Shown here: positions 51,665 to 60,519 of the stretch, one piece after another
How the letters are laid out: each line of letters opens with the position of its first letter
Position numbering within the stretch: the stretch's first letter is position 1
Assembly (NCBI RefSeq): GCF_003990645.1
Contig: NZ_RYZK01000008.1
Span: 62,001-126,000 of the forward strand
DNA length: 64,000 bases
DNA from: Shimia sediminis
Lineage (GTDB): Bacteria; Pseudomonadota; Alphaproteobacteria; Rhodobacterales; Rhodobacteraceae
Direction of reading: 5' to 3'
The notes under the pieces: generated by a model
Database searches by the model: none
Told to the model about the DNA's origin: nothing
What the model saw: the letters and a program-made list of their open reading frames with translations, nothing else
Made by a program: the position numbers and the translations under genes

Positions 51665-52408
51665 TCAAAGCGCCTCGGGGGGCGGTGGCGTGGGCACCGC
51701 CAGATAGGTGCTTGGCGGGATCTGAACCAGCCCCTGCAATCCCAGGGTCGCCCGGTCCGCATCACTCATCGCGCCAATGGCGGTGCTCAGCGCGGCGCGG
51801 ATTTCGGCCGGGTTCTGCCTAGGGCCGGTGATATAGGGCAGGGTGGGGGTCGCCTTGGTGCGCCCCAACACATGCAGCTCGCTTGCAAAATCGTCATAGC
51901 GCCGGATCAATTCCCAGGTCAGCACATCCAAAGATGCAAAGCTGGCCTGTTTCTCGGCAACCGCCCGTGCCGACAGGTAATGCGCTCCGGACTGCAGCCG
52001 TTTCTCAGGCTTTAAACCCATCTCGGCTAGATGCGACACCGGCGCGGCCCAACCCGATTGTGACTGCGGTTCATTATAGGCAAAGACCCCACCGCAAAGC
52101 TCGGCCAGCGTCGCCTGCGCCTGATCCTTGTGGCAGATGAGCACGCTATAGTAGTGCCCCGCCGGGCAATCGGGAAAGCCATAGTCGGGTGTCGCGACCA
52201 GTTGCACCTGCCGGTGCAGCCCCAGCCGATAGGGCATGCCGCAGGTCTGGGCAAAGATCAGCTCCGGGTCGGTCCAGATGTCAAAGAAATCCCGCTCGCG
52301 CTCCAGCGTCCGTGGCCCAAAGCCCAGCTCAAACCGCATGCTCGACCACAGCCGATCATTGGCCTCGCGCGTCTCGGGACGGTCATACATGCCCAGCATG
52401 GCGGTCAT
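51665..52408 (-). CDS. PhnD-like periplasmic-binding-fold protein without signal peptide
   Basis: 247 residues. It resembles the phosphate/phosphonate-binding PhnD family (MLGMYDRPETREANDRLW, PDYGFPDCPAGHYYSVLICHKD, FAYNEPQSQSGWAAPVSHLAEMG and SGAHYLSARAVAEKQASFASLDVLTW). No signal peptide is seen at this start, and no permease or ATPase lies beside it. A sensory or cytosolic role is therefore possible. Its ATG overlaps the stop of the TerB-like gene by four bases, putting it last in a four-gene operon. Confidence 0.8.
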   Translation of the reverse strand: MTAMLGMYDRPETREANDRLWSSMRFELGFGPRTLERERDFFDIWTDPELIFAQTCGMPYRLGLHRQVQLVATPDYGFPDCPAGHYYSVLICHKDQAQATLAELCGGVFAYNEPQSQSGWAAPVSHLAEMGLKPEKRLQSGAHYLSARAVAEKQASFASLDVLTWELIRRYDDFASELHVLGRTKATPTLPYITGPRQNPAEIRAALSTAIGAMSDADRATLGLQGLVQIPPSTYLAVPTPPPPEAL

Positions 52409-52842
52409 GCGCGGCTAACCCTCTGGCGCGCCAACGCGCTGTCACGGTCGTTGATCCCCAAAAGATTTGCCGCCAGCCGCACCACCGCATCCTCTTCGGC
52501 GTCGCGCACCCCGTCAGCCAGCACCACGCGCCACAAGGCTTCGATCACGCCGATACGCTCCTCATGCGGCACCGCATCCTTGATCTCGCGGGTAAAGCGC
52601 ACCGTATCCGGCGCAGTTGCTTCTACCTCTTCCCCCTCGCGCCGCAACGCCGTGGCCTCAAAGGGCGAGAGCCCGTAGCGCCCCATCAACACCTTGTCGA
52701 TCTGGGCGGCCTCATCGGTCGAGTACACCTCGTCCGCCCGCGCAATCCGCACCAACAGCGCACACAGCGCCAACCGCTCGTCGTCAGCACTCAGCCCCGC
52801 ATTGGCGCCTTCGGTCAGTCTCTTGAAAAACCCTGCAATCAT
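52405..52842 (-). CDS. TerB-like protein, second copy
   Basis: 145 residues from the ATG at 52840-52842. Helical TerB fold: RLALCALLVRIARADEVYSTDEAAQIDKVLMGRYGLSPFEA in pieces, and the metal-binding-like late motif ADGVRDAEEDAVVRLAANLLGI. TerB domains are linked to stress, tellurite resistance and phage defence complexes, but most small stand-alone members are uncharacterised. It overlaps the PhnD-like gene. A 119-base gap with a GC-rich hairpin separates it from the first TerB copy. Confidence 0.85.
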   Translation of the reverse strand: MIAGFFKRLTEGANAGLSADDERLALCALLVRIARADEVYSTDEAAQIDKVLMGRYGLSPFEATALRREGEEVEATAPDTVRFTREIKDAVPHEERIGVIEALWRVVLADGVRDAEEDAVVRLAANLLGINDRDSALARQRVSRA

Positions 52843-52961
52843 CTCACTACCCGATCTAGGCGCCACGGCGCCAAAAACAAACCCCAGCCATGTCTGACTG
52901 GCCAAATACCCGGGGTGACTTGGGGGCACGAAGGGCAAAGCCCCCGACTGCCCTCAATCCC

Positions 52962-53378
52962 TTAAACCGGCCGATCTTCGGGACGTATGCCAAAGATCTT
53001 TTCGATCTCCAACAGGGTCTCGTCCTCTTCCGGCGCATGGTCGCCATCCGCCATGATCACCCGCCACAACGCCCGGATCATCTCGAGCCGGTGCGGATAG
53101 TCCACGGTCTGACGAATGAGCAGCGCAAAATCCGGCGTGCCGGGCGCCTGGGCCTCAAGCTTTTCACAGGTGGCCCGCATCTTGGCAGCCTCAATGGGGT
53201 TGAGGCTGAAACTGTCGGCCAGGATACGGTCGATCTCGCCAATTTCCACCGCGTCATAGTGATTGTCCGATTTCGCCACCCGCACCAGGAGCGCCCCCAG
53301 CGCCAGATGCTCGTCAGGTTCGGGCAGGGACGGGGCTTCGCGCTTGCCGCGCAACCGGTTTATCAGGCTTTCAAACAT
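52962..53378 (-). CDS. TerB-like protein, first copy
   Basis: 138 residues, paralogous to the next gene. LALGALLVRVAKSDNHYDAVEIGEIDRILADSFSLNPIEA in pieces, then MADGDHAPEEDETLLEIEKIFGI, the acidic motif typical of TerB. The start overlaps the DUF1330 stop by one base. The pair differ in the central charged helix, so they are not identical duplicates. They may form a hetero-oligomer. Confidence 0.85.
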   Translation of the reverse strand: MFESLINRLRGKREAPSLPEPDEHLALGALLVRVAKSDNHYDAVEIGEIDRILADSFSLNPIEAAKMRATCEKLEAQAPGTPDFALLIRQTVDYPHRLEMIRALWRVIMADGDHAPEEDETLLEIEKIFGIRPEDRPV

Positions 53379-53671
53379 CAGCCGTCATACCCTTCGACGA
53401 TCACCAGTTCCCCATCGGCCACCGGCAGGCGGATCGCCTTGGCCGCCTGGTAGCCGTCGCTGTGATAACAGTCCAGCGCGGCCTGATAGCTTGGAAATTC
53501 GATCACCACATTGCGCGAGCGCGCCTCGCCCTCGACGGCCTCATACGCCCCGCCGCGGGTCAGAAACCGCCCGCCGTATTCTGCAAAAGGCGCGGCATTG
53601 GCTGCTACGTAGTTCTTGTAAGTGTCCAGATCCTTTACGTCGATCCGCCCGATCCAATAGCCCTTGGCCAT
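53378..53671 (-). CDS. DUF1330 family protein
   Basis: 97 residues. The DUF1330 ferredoxin-like pattern is clear: AKGYWIGRIDVKDLDTYKNYVAANAAPFAEYGGRFLTRGG in pieces, VVIEFPSYQAALDCYHSDGYQAAKAIR. Dimeric alpha-beta-barrel protein related to EthD/antibiotic monooxygenase-like folds, without a known reaction. First gene of the operon with the TerB-like and PhnD-like genes. Confidence 0.9.
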   Translation of the reverse strand: MAKGYWIGRIDVKDLDTYKNYVAANAAPFAEYGGRFLTRGGAYEAVEGEARSRNVVIEFPSYQAALDCYHSDGYQAAKAIRLPVADGELVIVEGYDG

Positions 53672-53698
53672 GTTCCTCTCCCCCGTGTTTTTGGCTGC

Positions 53699-54394
53699 TC
53701 AAAACAGCATGAGATCAATCTGGAAGAGGATATCGTCCAAGGCAACCCCTCCCGGGTCGGTATTGGTGATGACAATGCCCGCGACCAAAGGGCCGCCGGT
53801 CACGCGGAACCCATGCTCGCTGACACCTTCACCCGGAGAAATCACCGCAACATCAAGGGGATACCCCTGTCGCGTAAAGGTCTGCACCCGCACCTCACCT
53901 CGCACAGAACTGTTGCCCAACGGGCGCGCGTAATCCGTGTGCAGTCGAAAGCCAAAGGCCCATTGATCGCTGTCAAACACCACCGCCAAGGCGCCTTCGC
54001 CGCGCCCCGAGAGACGCTCGAACCCATGCGGACCCAAAGGCAGAACCGCGTTCGAGCCAAACCCGCGGTGATAGGCCACGGACAGGTTCTGGCCCGGTGC
54101 ACCGGGGCGGATCGCCAGGGGGCGGTGGCCATAGGCATGCCCCAGCGCATCATGCGGCGTGCCATTTCGGCCCGGAAGGTGGCGAATGGACTGCCCGGCA
54201 AAATGCTCGCCCAGCCAGGCGCCGGCCACGCGGATCGGGTGGTCCAGATTGAACCCCGGCTCAGCGCGCCGGGGCAGGGTCTCAAAGGTGATCGTGCTGC
54301 TGAGGTCGCGTTGCAGCTCCGTGTAGGGCACCGGGGTGATCTCGGCATGAAGCGGTGCGGCAAGGGCAAGGCAAAGACAGGTCATGAGGCGCAT
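53699..54394 (-). CDS. Exported beta-rich protein, second of two paralogues
   Basis: 231 residues from the ATG at 54392-54394. Signal peptide MRLMTCLCLALAAPLHA, then beta-rich sequence with TFETLPRRAEPGFNLDHPIRVAGAWLGEHFAGQ, LAVVFDSDQWAFGFRL and the ending GIVITNTDPGGVALDDILFQ. That ending, a predicted last strand of a jelly roll, is like those of PEP-CTERM or lectin-like secreted proteins, but no sorting tail follows. It shares layout with the gene upstream (54473-55138). Ligand unknown. Confidence 0.7.
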   Translation of the reverse strand: MRLMTCLCLALAAPLHAEITPVPYTELQRDLSSTITFETLPRRAEPGFNLDHPIRVAGAWLGEHFAGQSIRHLPGRNGTPHDALGHAYGHRPLAIRPGAPGQNLSVAYHRGFGSNAVLPLGPHGFERLSGRGEGALAVVFDSDQWAFGFRLHTDYARPLGNSSVRGEVRVQTFTRQGYPLDVAVISPGEGVSEHGFRVTGGPLVAGIVITNTDPGGVALDDILFQIDLMLF

Positions 54395-54438
54395 GATCTG
54401 CACGCTAGTCAATCGCAGCGACTGGGGAAAGGGCAGGT

Positions 54439-54472
54439 GCCTGCGGCGCGAGTATTTTTGGCAAAACGAAGA
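54439..54472 (+). repeat. Dispersed intergenic repeat, copy 3 (reverse orientation)
   Basis: GCCTGCGGCGCGAGTATTTT followed by TGGCAAAACGAAGA. Read in reverse it matches 43963-43997 and the core at 11525-11551. It touches the stop codon of the gene at 54473. Confidence 0.6.
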
Positions 54473-55138
54473 TTAGGGCTGCAACAGGCTCAGGATCGCC
54501 GCCTTGTCAAAGCGCAGATTGTCCAGCGCGATGCCCTCCGGGTCCTTGTTGGTCAGGATCAGACCGGCGATGTCGGTCTGTTCATCGGCGCGCAGAAAGC
54601 CATGGCTGGTTTCCGACAGGGGGCCGATCACATGGGTGTCGATCACGCGCCCGTCCCGGGCCAGAAAGCTCAGCGTTGCCATCCCTTGTTCGCCGCCCCG
54701 AATGTCGAGCGCGATCGCGCTTTGGTCGTAGTCAAAGATCACCGCAATGGCGCCTTCTCCCACGGCTTCGGTCTTGGGAAAGCCGCGCGGCCCGTGGCCC
54801 TGCAGGACCGAGGTGCGCATCAGCCGCAGGATGCCCAATGCCTCGCCGGGGGCGCCGGGGACAAGTGTCAGCGGGGCGCGGGCCGGGCCGGGCACCACGT
54901 CGAAATCGCCGTCGCTTTCCAGCGGCTGGCCGGCAAAGCGCTCGCCAAAGCGGGCTCCGTTTTGTTCAAGGATGCCGTCGATCTTGCGCCCGACGCCAAA
55001 GCCCGAAGGCAGGTCGTCAAAGGTGATGTGGCGCGACAGCATCAGGCTGTCGGCAGGTACGCTGCAGACCGCGCGCTCGCAGGCCAGCGCGGGCAGGGTG
55101 GTCAAAAGCGAAAAGCAGAAGGCAAAAAAGCTGCGCAT
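54473..55138 (-). CDS. Exported beta-rich protein, first of two paralogues
   Basis: 221 residues from the ATG at 55136-55138; ATG at 55147 adds three residues. Signal peptide RSFFAFCFSLLTTLPALA. The mature protein has ITFDDLPSGFGVGRKIDGI, GARFGERFAGQ, AIAVIFDYDQSAIALDIRGG and the ending GLILTNKDPEGIALDNLRFD, parallel to its paralogue. Two cysteines lie near the N-terminus (ACERAVC). Function unknown; the two genes likely arose by duplication and are separated by a dispersed repeat. Confidence 0.7.
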   Translation of the reverse strand: MRSFFAFCFSLLTTLPALACERAVCSVPADSLMLSRHITFDDLPSGFGVGRKIDGILEQNGARFGERFAGQPLESDGDFDVVPGPARAPLTLVPGAPGEALGILRLMRTSVLQGHGPRGFPKTEAVGEGAIAVIFDYDQSAIALDIRGGEQGMATLSFLARDGRVIDTHVIGPLSETSHGFLRADEQTDIAGLILTNKDPEGIALDNLRFDKAAILSLLQP

Positions 55139-55200
55139 GGACACCATCCTAACGCAGCTTTTGATTTTCGCAAAATCGCAGGCCAAATACCCCGGCCAGG

Positions 55201-55228
55201 GTAGGTCGGACAATCTTGTCCGACTTAC
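55201..55228. repeat. Dispersed palindromic repeat, copy 1
   Basis: Arms GTAGGTCGGACAA (55201-55213) and TTGTCCGACTTAC (55216-55228) with a two-base spacer and one mismatch between the arms. It lies 22 bases after the pyrG stop. A near-identical unit is at 58800-58827. Confidence 0.75.
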
Positions 55229-55249
55229 GGGGCGTGACCTAGGGCGCGT

Positions 55250-56893
55250 CTAGACCAGGCGCGAGTTGTCTTTTGCGGCGCGCACAAAATCCTTGAACAG
55301 CGGGTGCGGATCAAAGGGTTTCGACTTTAGCTCCGGGTGGAACTGCACGCCGATGAACCACGGGTGGTCTTTCCATTCGACGATCTCGGGCAGGCGGCCG
55401 TCCGGGCTGAGGCCCGAGAACTGCAATCCGCAGGCTTCGAGTTTTTCGCGATAGGTCATGTCGACCTCATAGCGATGGCGGTGACGCTCATCGATGGCGG
55501 TGGTGCCATAGACGCCGGCCACTTTCGAGCCTTCGCTCAGCACCGCATCATAGGCGCCCAGGCGCATGGTGCCACCCTTGTCGTCGGTGGATTTGCGCTG
55601 CACCTTGGCGTTGCCCTGCACCCATTCTTTCAGGTGATAGACCACAGGCTCAAAGCGTTTCCCACCAGCTTCGTGGTCGAACTCTTCCGAGCCCGCCGAG
55701 GTGATCCCGGCGACATTACGCGCGGCTTCGATCACCGCCATCTGCATGCCAAGACAGATGCCGAGATAGGGCACCCCGCGTTCGCGGGCAAACTGCGCCG
55801 CCTTGATCTTGCCTTCGGTGCCGCGTTCGCCAAAGCCGCCGGGCACCAGGATGGCGTCATACCCTTCCAGATAGGGGGCGGCATCGTCATTGTCGAACAC
55901 CTCGGCGTCGACCCATTTCACGTTGACCTTGACGCGGTTGTGCATGCCACCGTGGGTCAGCGCCTCTTTGATGGACTTATAGGCGTCCTCGAGCTGCGTG
56001 TATTTGCCGACAATGGCGACATTCACTTCGCCATCGGTGTTGTACAGGCGGTCGGATACGTCTTCCCATGTGCGCAGGTCGGGTTTCGGCGCAGGCGCAA
56101 TGCCAAAGGCGTCCAGCACCGCCTGATCCAACCCCTGACGGTGATAGGCCAGAGGTGCTTCATAGATCGATTTCAGATCATAGGCCGCCACAACGGCCTC
56201 CTTGCGCACATTACAGAACAGCGCGATCTTGTTGCGTTCTTTCTCGGGGATCGGTTGCTCAGAGCGGCAGACGAGGATGTCGGGCGCGATCCCGATGGAT
56301 TGCAGTTCCTTGACCGAGTGTTGCGTTGGCTTGGTCTTCAACTCGCCTGAAGCTGCCAGATAAGGCAACAGCGTCAGGTGCATAAAGATACACTGGCCGC
56401 GGGGCTTGTCATGGCTGAACTGGCGGATGGCTTCAAAGAACGGCAGCCCCTCGATGTCGCCAACTGTGCCGCCGATCTCGCAGAGCATAAAGTCGACCTC
56501 ATCATCACCGATGTTGATAAAGTCCTTGATTTCGTTGGTGACGTGGGGGACGACCTGAATGGTTTTGCCAAGGTAATCGCCACGGCGTTCTTTTTCCAGA
56601 ACCGTGGAATAGACGCGGCCGGATGAGACGGAATCGGTCATCCGCGCCGGAACGCCGGTAAAGCGTTCGTAGTGGCCCAGGTCCAGATCGGTCTCGGCGC
56701 CATCGTCGGTGACAAACACCTCGCCGTGTTCAAAGGGCGACATCGTGCCCGGATCAACGTTCAGATAGGGGTCCAGCTTGCGCAGCCGTACCGTGTATCC
56801 GCGCGCCTGCAAGAGCGCGCCCAAAGCTGCGGACGCAAGGCCTTTGCCCAACGACGACACAACACCACCTGTAATGAAAATATACCGCGCCAT
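55250..56893 (-). CDS. pyrG: CTP synthase
   Basis: 547 residues. It makes CTP from UTP, ATP and glutamine. The N-terminal amidoligase starts with [22 protein letters not shown] and carries [24 protein letters not shown]. The C-terminal class I amidotransferase has the nucleophile in [15 protein letters not shown] (Cys about 381) and the His/Glu pair in [12 protein letters not shown]. Complete and of normal length. It lies between secG and a dispersed palindrome that may serve as its transcript end. Confidence 0.96.
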   Translation of the reverse strand: MARYIFITGGVVSSLGKGLASAALGALLQARGYTVRLRKLDPYLNVDPGTMSPFEHGEVFVTDDGAETDLDLGHYERFTGVPARMTDSVSSGRVYSTVLEKERRGDYLGKTIQVVPHVTNEIKDFINIGDDEVDFMLCEIGGTVGDIEGLPFFEAIRQFSHDKPRGQCIFMHLTLLPYLAASGELKTKPTQHSVKELQSIGIAPDILVCRSEQPIPEKERNKIALFCNVRKEAVVAAYDLKSIYEAPLAYHRQGLDQAVLDAFGIAPAPKPDLRTWEDVSDRLYNTDGEVNVAIVGKYTQLEDAYKSIKEALTHGGMHNRVKVNVKWVDAEVFDNDDAAPYLEGYDAILVPGGFGERGTEGKIKAAQFARERGVPYLGICLGMQMAVIEAARNVAGITSAGSEEFDHEAGGKRFEPVVYHLKEWVQGNAKVQRKSTDDKGGTMRLGAYDAVLSEGSKVAGVYGTTAIDERHRHRYEVDMTYREKLEACGLQFSGLSPDGRLPEIVEWKDHPWFIGVQFHPELKSKPFDPHPLFKDFVRAAKDNSRLV

Positions 56894-57081
56894 CGGCTCG
56901 CGATCCCCCGTGAATTTTCGTCTGCTCTTCAGCCATTTTTAGGTGCCCACACGCAGTGATTCGGTTCAGAATCTACGGCAGCATCACGGGACTTGAGTCT
57001 TACAAGATTCGCCACAACTTGGCAACCGGACCGCAAGATGCTGTTGCGGCCAGATTGGCAATCTCAAACTGTGGGGTGAAA

Positions 57082-57096
57082 GGGCCGAACCGGCCC
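57082..57096 (-). terminator. secG terminator
   Basis: GGGCCG-AAC-CGGCCC, on the minus strand followed by TTTCACC. It lies 13 bases after the secG stop. Confidence 0.6.
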
Positions 57097-57108
57097 GATC
57101 CGCGTCGA

Positions 57109-57471
57109 TCAGTCGGCGCGTGGCACCAGCGGCGTGTCGCTGGTCGTGGGCGGCAACAGGTCCGATGCAGGCTCGTCGGTGGTCTCGGTGGCGGTCGGCT
57201 GATCGCTCAGACGGTCCAGAACCGAACTCCCGGCCGAGTTGTTGGCCGCAATGATCGTCAGGGCGATCGAGGTGCAGATGAACGCAATCGCGAGAATCCA
57301 GGTGACCTTGCCCAATGCGGTTGCAGCCGCGCGGCCCGAGATGGCGCCGCCGCCACCGCCGCCCATACCCAGACCGCCCCCTTCCGAGCGTTGCAGCAGC
57401 ACGACGCCAATCAGCGACAGCGCAAGAAGAAGGTGGATGATAAGGACAACGTTTTCCATAAGGACCCGCAA
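57109..57471 (-). CDS. secG: Preprotein translocase subunit SecG
   Basis: 120 residues. Two membrane helices: VVLIIHLLLALSLIGVVLLQRSEGGGLGMGGGGG, then ATALGKVTWILAIAFICTSIALTIIA, the SecG pattern with the Gly-rich cytosolic loop. The C-terminus is a flexible acidic/Thr tail. SecG assists SecYE in protein export. It is upstream of pyrG on the same strand, a common order in alphaproteobacteria, with about 215 bases between them. Confidence 0.93.
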   Translation of the reverse strand: MRVLMENVVLIIHLLLALSLIGVVLLQRSEGGGLGMGGGGGGAISGRAAATALGKVTWILAIAFICTSIALTIIAANNSAGSSVLDRLSDQPTATETTDEPASDLLPPTTSDTPLVPRAD

Positions 57472-57637
57472 GCATTCGGTTGGTTCAGCGCGCTATGTAG
57501 GCAAGTTTGCTCCGGGGGGCAAGCCGGTTTCGCGGTGCAGGCGCCGCTTGGTCCAGCATATCTGCGGCGATTTTCGCGCCAGCCACAGCGCAGCCATTGG
57601 AAATCACCGGTTTGGGCGTGAATTGCCCGGAACGTCC

Positions 57638-58642
57638 CTAGTCTGACACCGGCTCAAAACACGGCAGATAACTCTCTCGCGCGCTATGGGCTTCACCGAC
57701 TTTCTTGAACTCCCCGGCCTTCAAGGCTTCAGCGACGGCCGCCAAGGCACGATCAACCGGGTTCGGGTCATCGACATGGCGGTAATTGCTGTCAAAAAAG
57801 ATCATGTGCCCCGGCGCCCAATAGCCTGCCCCGGTGCGGGCACCAACAAAGGCCGACAGCGCCAGCCACTCCGCCTCGTGCAGGAAACCGCTAAAGCTGA
57901 CCGCATGCCAGATGCTGGCCTTGGTCCAGTTCGGAAGAAAGGGCACCAGGTCGTTCTCATGCTGAAACCGATAGGTTTTGGCATCCAACCCCGAGGCCCT
58001 GTAGCCTTTGGCAAAGGCCTCATCCACCGAGACCGCCGGGGCATAGGCGTAGACTTCGATCTTCCCCTCCAGCTCGGGCCATGTCTGATGCACAAGGGCC
58101 GCCAGCAAATAGGTCATGGCGCCGCCCTTGCTGTGCCCGGTGATCAGAACCCCCTTGGGCGCGCGGTCCAGAATTGCACCCAGTTGCGCCTCGATCCACG
58201 GCCACAGCTCTTGCGCGGCCTCGGCAAATCCGCGTTCCGCGTGGCCCAGATGCGCCTTGCCCATCACCCATTTCAGCGGGCGCATATGGGCGTCGTTGAC
58301 CCAGTCCTTGACCCACTCCATGACGTTGTGGTGGCCCAGTGTCGGTGGCAAGGTGCCGCGCACCGCAACCACCGCATAGCCGTCTTCGGTCAGCCCCACG
58401 AGGCAGCCGTTGATATGGTCTTCGCCTGAACAGACAAAGGCGGGCACGTAGGTGTCCGGCCCTTCCACGAAACCCACCTCGGCCTGAACCTTGGCATCCA
58501 CGTCGTATATGCAGCCGTCGCCGTTATCGACCTGTCGCAGCACCTCTGTGCCTGCGTCTGACGGGTCTTCCTGGTGATGGATGTGATAGGCGCACAGGCT
58601 GGCATTCATCATCCGGCGCGCCATTTTGTGGTCTGCGATCAT
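57638..58642 (-). CDS. Class 3 lipase family protein
   Basis: 334 residues from the ATG at 58640-58642, which has AGGGAG upstream; an ATG at 58666 is also in frame. Lipase_3 fold: YAVVAVRGTLPPTLGHHNVMEWVKDWVND, nucleophile elbow VLITGHSKGGAMTYLLAALV (G-H-S-K-G), the Asp in QHENDLVPFLPNW and the late His in WAPGHMIFFDSNY. No signal peptide; probably cytosolic. Substrate unknown. Single gene. Confidence 0.87.
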   Translation of the reverse strand: MIADHKMARRMMNASLCAYHIHHQEDPSDAGTEVLRQVDNGDGCIYDVDAKVQAEVGFVEGPDTYVPAFVCSGEDHINGCLVGLTEDGYAVVAVRGTLPPTLGHHNVMEWVKDWVNDAHMRPLKWVMGKAHLGHAERGFAEAAQELWPWIEAQLGAILDRAPKGVLITGHSKGGAMTYLLAALVHQTWPELEGKIEVYAYAPAVSVDEAFAKGYRASGLDAKTYRFQHENDLVPFLPNWTKASIWHAVSFSGFLHEAEWLALSAFVGARTGAGYWAPGHMIFFDSNYRHVDDPNPVDRALAAVAEALKAGEFKKVGEAHSARESYLPCFEPVSD

Positions 58643-58799
58643 GTGGTCGTCTCCCTGACGTGTCACGCCGTCTTGGGTCCATCATGCGGGCAGATGGCAC
58701 AGGACGGCCAGAACACAAGCCTCAGAGGCGTTGGTCTCAGAGAGCTTTGGTGAACAGATCAAAACCCTAGCGCAGAATACATCTTTCGTCCAACGCAGC

Positions 58800-58827
58800 G
58801 TAGGTCGGACAATTTTGTCCGACCTAC
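58800..58827. repeat. Dispersed palindromic repeat, copy 2
   Basis: Perfect arms GTAGGTCGGACAA (58800-58812) and TTGTCCGACCTAC (58815-58827) with spacer TT. The sulfatase stop codon (TAG, 58826-58824 on the minus strand) lies within the repeat, so the element defines the 3' end of that gene. Confidence 0.8.
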
Positions 58828-60389
58828 AGGGACGGAGACAACCCCAACCGTTCAAACTGTTCTTCGGGCGTATCGGCGTCGCGCATCAGCCCCGCCATCA
58901 GCGCTTGCATCCGGGCCTCAAGCGTCAGATCGTCCAGCTCTGCCACCTGACCCGGATCCGCCGCCGTGTCCCACAGCATCGTGTCAAACTGCCGGTCCCG
59001 CGCCACCCAGGTGACGTTCTGGATCTTCATGGTCTGCGCGCCCTTCATAAAGGAAAACGGCGGCGCCAGCGTCATCTCGGCAAAGTCCTCAACCGCAAAG
59101 GATGCCCGCATATGCGTCGGCATCAGCGTGTATTGATAAAGCGGCTGATTGTCCTCGCTCTGCGGCGCACGCATATAGACATAGCGCCCGTCCGTCACGT
59201 TGACGTGCCCCCCGTGCATGCCAAAGATCGCCGCATCGCGCACCGGTTCATCCCGCGCAATCACGTCCGCCAGATCCTGCCCGATCATGTCCCCGGTCGG
59301 CTCCTGCCCAAAGAACCGCAAGAGGGTAGGCGCGAGGTCAATCGACGGCTGCACCAGCGCTTGCCGCCGCTCACCCTTGGCGCCAACTCTCGGGTCCCAG
59401 ATGAAAAACGGCGTATTGGCGATCTCCTGGTATATGGGCATCGACATCTTGCCCCACCAGTCATGCTCGCCCAAGAGGAACCCGTGGTCGGTCCAGACGA
59501 TCAGCATCGTGTCCTCCCACAGCCCCTTGTCGTCCATCATGTCCATGACCTGACCCAGGTATTCGTCGCACATGCTGACAAGCGCGGCATATTCCACCCT
59601 CAGGTGTTTGTTTTCTTCCGGATGCTCCGTGGTGCGCGCATACATCGGCCAGTCGAACATCGGCCCGTCGTAAGCCTCGTAATGCTCTTTGTAGAGCTCT
59701 TTATAGCGGTCCAGCGTGTAGAACGGCTCGTGCGGATCAAAGGTTTCGATATGCAACATCCAGTTGTCGTGATCGGCGTTCTTGTCGATGAACTGCAACC
59801 CGTCCTTGAAACATCGCGCCTGCGGCTGGTTTTCCTCCACGTTCATGAAACCGCGATTGACCCAGTCCTGCCGTGTCAGATAGCGCAGCCTCTGCATTGA
59901 GGCGTCACTCTCTTCCGGAAAGGCCTTCTTATAGGCCTCAAACACCTCGGGTTCCGAATAGATGCCGTTCTTCCCAAAGGCGCCTTTTGGAATGTCCGGC
60001 TCGTTCAGGTCGCCAATCCACGGATCGCCCTCTTGTCCACGCCAATAAGCCCACGTGGTGTAGTGGGTGTGATAGTTCAGCCCGCCATCTTCAAAGTAAT
60101 GGTTGTGATCGGTGGTCAGATGCGTGTGCACGCCCGCGTCATTCAGCATCTTGGGCATCGAGTCATCAAACGGCTCCAAAGGCCCCCAGCTGCGATGCAG
60201 GAAATTCGGCCGCCCGGTGTGCCAGTCCCGCCGCGCCGGCATGCAGGGCATCGAACAGACGTAAGAGGTGTCAAAGGTCACCGCCCGATCTGCCAGCCGC
60301 TGAAAGTTCGGCGCATGCACCCAAGTGTTGCCATAACAGGGCAGGAAATGGCGGCTTAACGTGTCGAACATGACGACAATGGCTTTCAT
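58824..60389 (-). CDS. Type I sulfatase
   Basis: 521 residues, alkaline phosphatase superfamily. The formylglycine signature is SMPCMPARRDWHTGR, with Cys49 in C-x-P-x-R, to be converted to formylglycine. Metal ligands include FDT near residue 9 and IVWTDHGFLLGEHDWWGK, where DH and H fit the C-terminal metal set. Closest by eye to arylsulfatase/phosphonate-monoester-hydrolase-like cytosolic enzymes; no signal peptide. No dedicated maturase is nearby. The stop codon is supplied by a dispersed palindrome. Confidence 0.9.
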   Translation of the reverse strand: MKAIVVMFDTLSRHFLPCYGNTWVHAPNFQRLADRAVTFDTSYVCSMPCMPARRDWHTGRPNFLHRSWGPLEPFDDSMPKMLNDAGVHTHLTTDHNHYFEDGGLNYHTHYTTWAYWRGQEGDPWIGDLNEPDIPKGAFGKNGIYSEPEVFEAYKKAFPEESDASMQRLRYLTRQDWVNRGFMNVEENQPQARCFKDGLQFIDKNADHDNWMLHIETFDPHEPFYTLDRYKELYKEHYEAYDGPMFDWPMYARTTEHPEENKHLRVEYAALVSMCDEYLGQVMDMMDDKGLWEDTMLIVWTDHGFLLGEHDWWGKMSMPIYQEIANTPFFIWDPRVGAKGERRQALVQPSIDLAPTLLRFFGQEPTGDMIGQDLADVIARDEPVRDAAIFGMHGGHVNVTDGRYVYMRAPQSEDNQPLYQYTLMPTHMRASFAVEDFAEMTLAPPFSFMKGAQTMKIQNVTWVARDRQFDTMLWDTAADPGQVAELDDLTLEARMQALMAGLMRDADTPEEQFERLGLSPSL

Positions 60390-60519
60390 GCTGATCTCTC
60401 CTTGGGCGGCCTGACGTCCAGCGTGACCCTGTGGGCGACGGACATTTTCGCGAGCAGCCTAGCCGCAGCACAGCCATTCTCAAATTCCAGAAATTCTCCG
60501 GTTTTCCCTGCACAAAAAG

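Noticed and set aside
53462-55204. 580-codon open frame antisense to the secreted paralogues
   Set aside because: It crosses three well-supported genes on the other strand and has shadow composition.
55337-56350. 337-codon open frame antisense to pyrG
   Set aside because: Opposite an essential, fully conserved gene and without domain similarity.
56894-57108. Possible tRNA gene between secG and pyrG
   Set aside because: A tRNA often follows secG in gammaproteobacteria, but no cloverleaf or T-loop pattern could be read here.
58731-59900. 389-codon open frame antisense to the sulfatase
   Set aside because: Arg/His/Val-rich shadow; the sulfatase strand has the complete signature.
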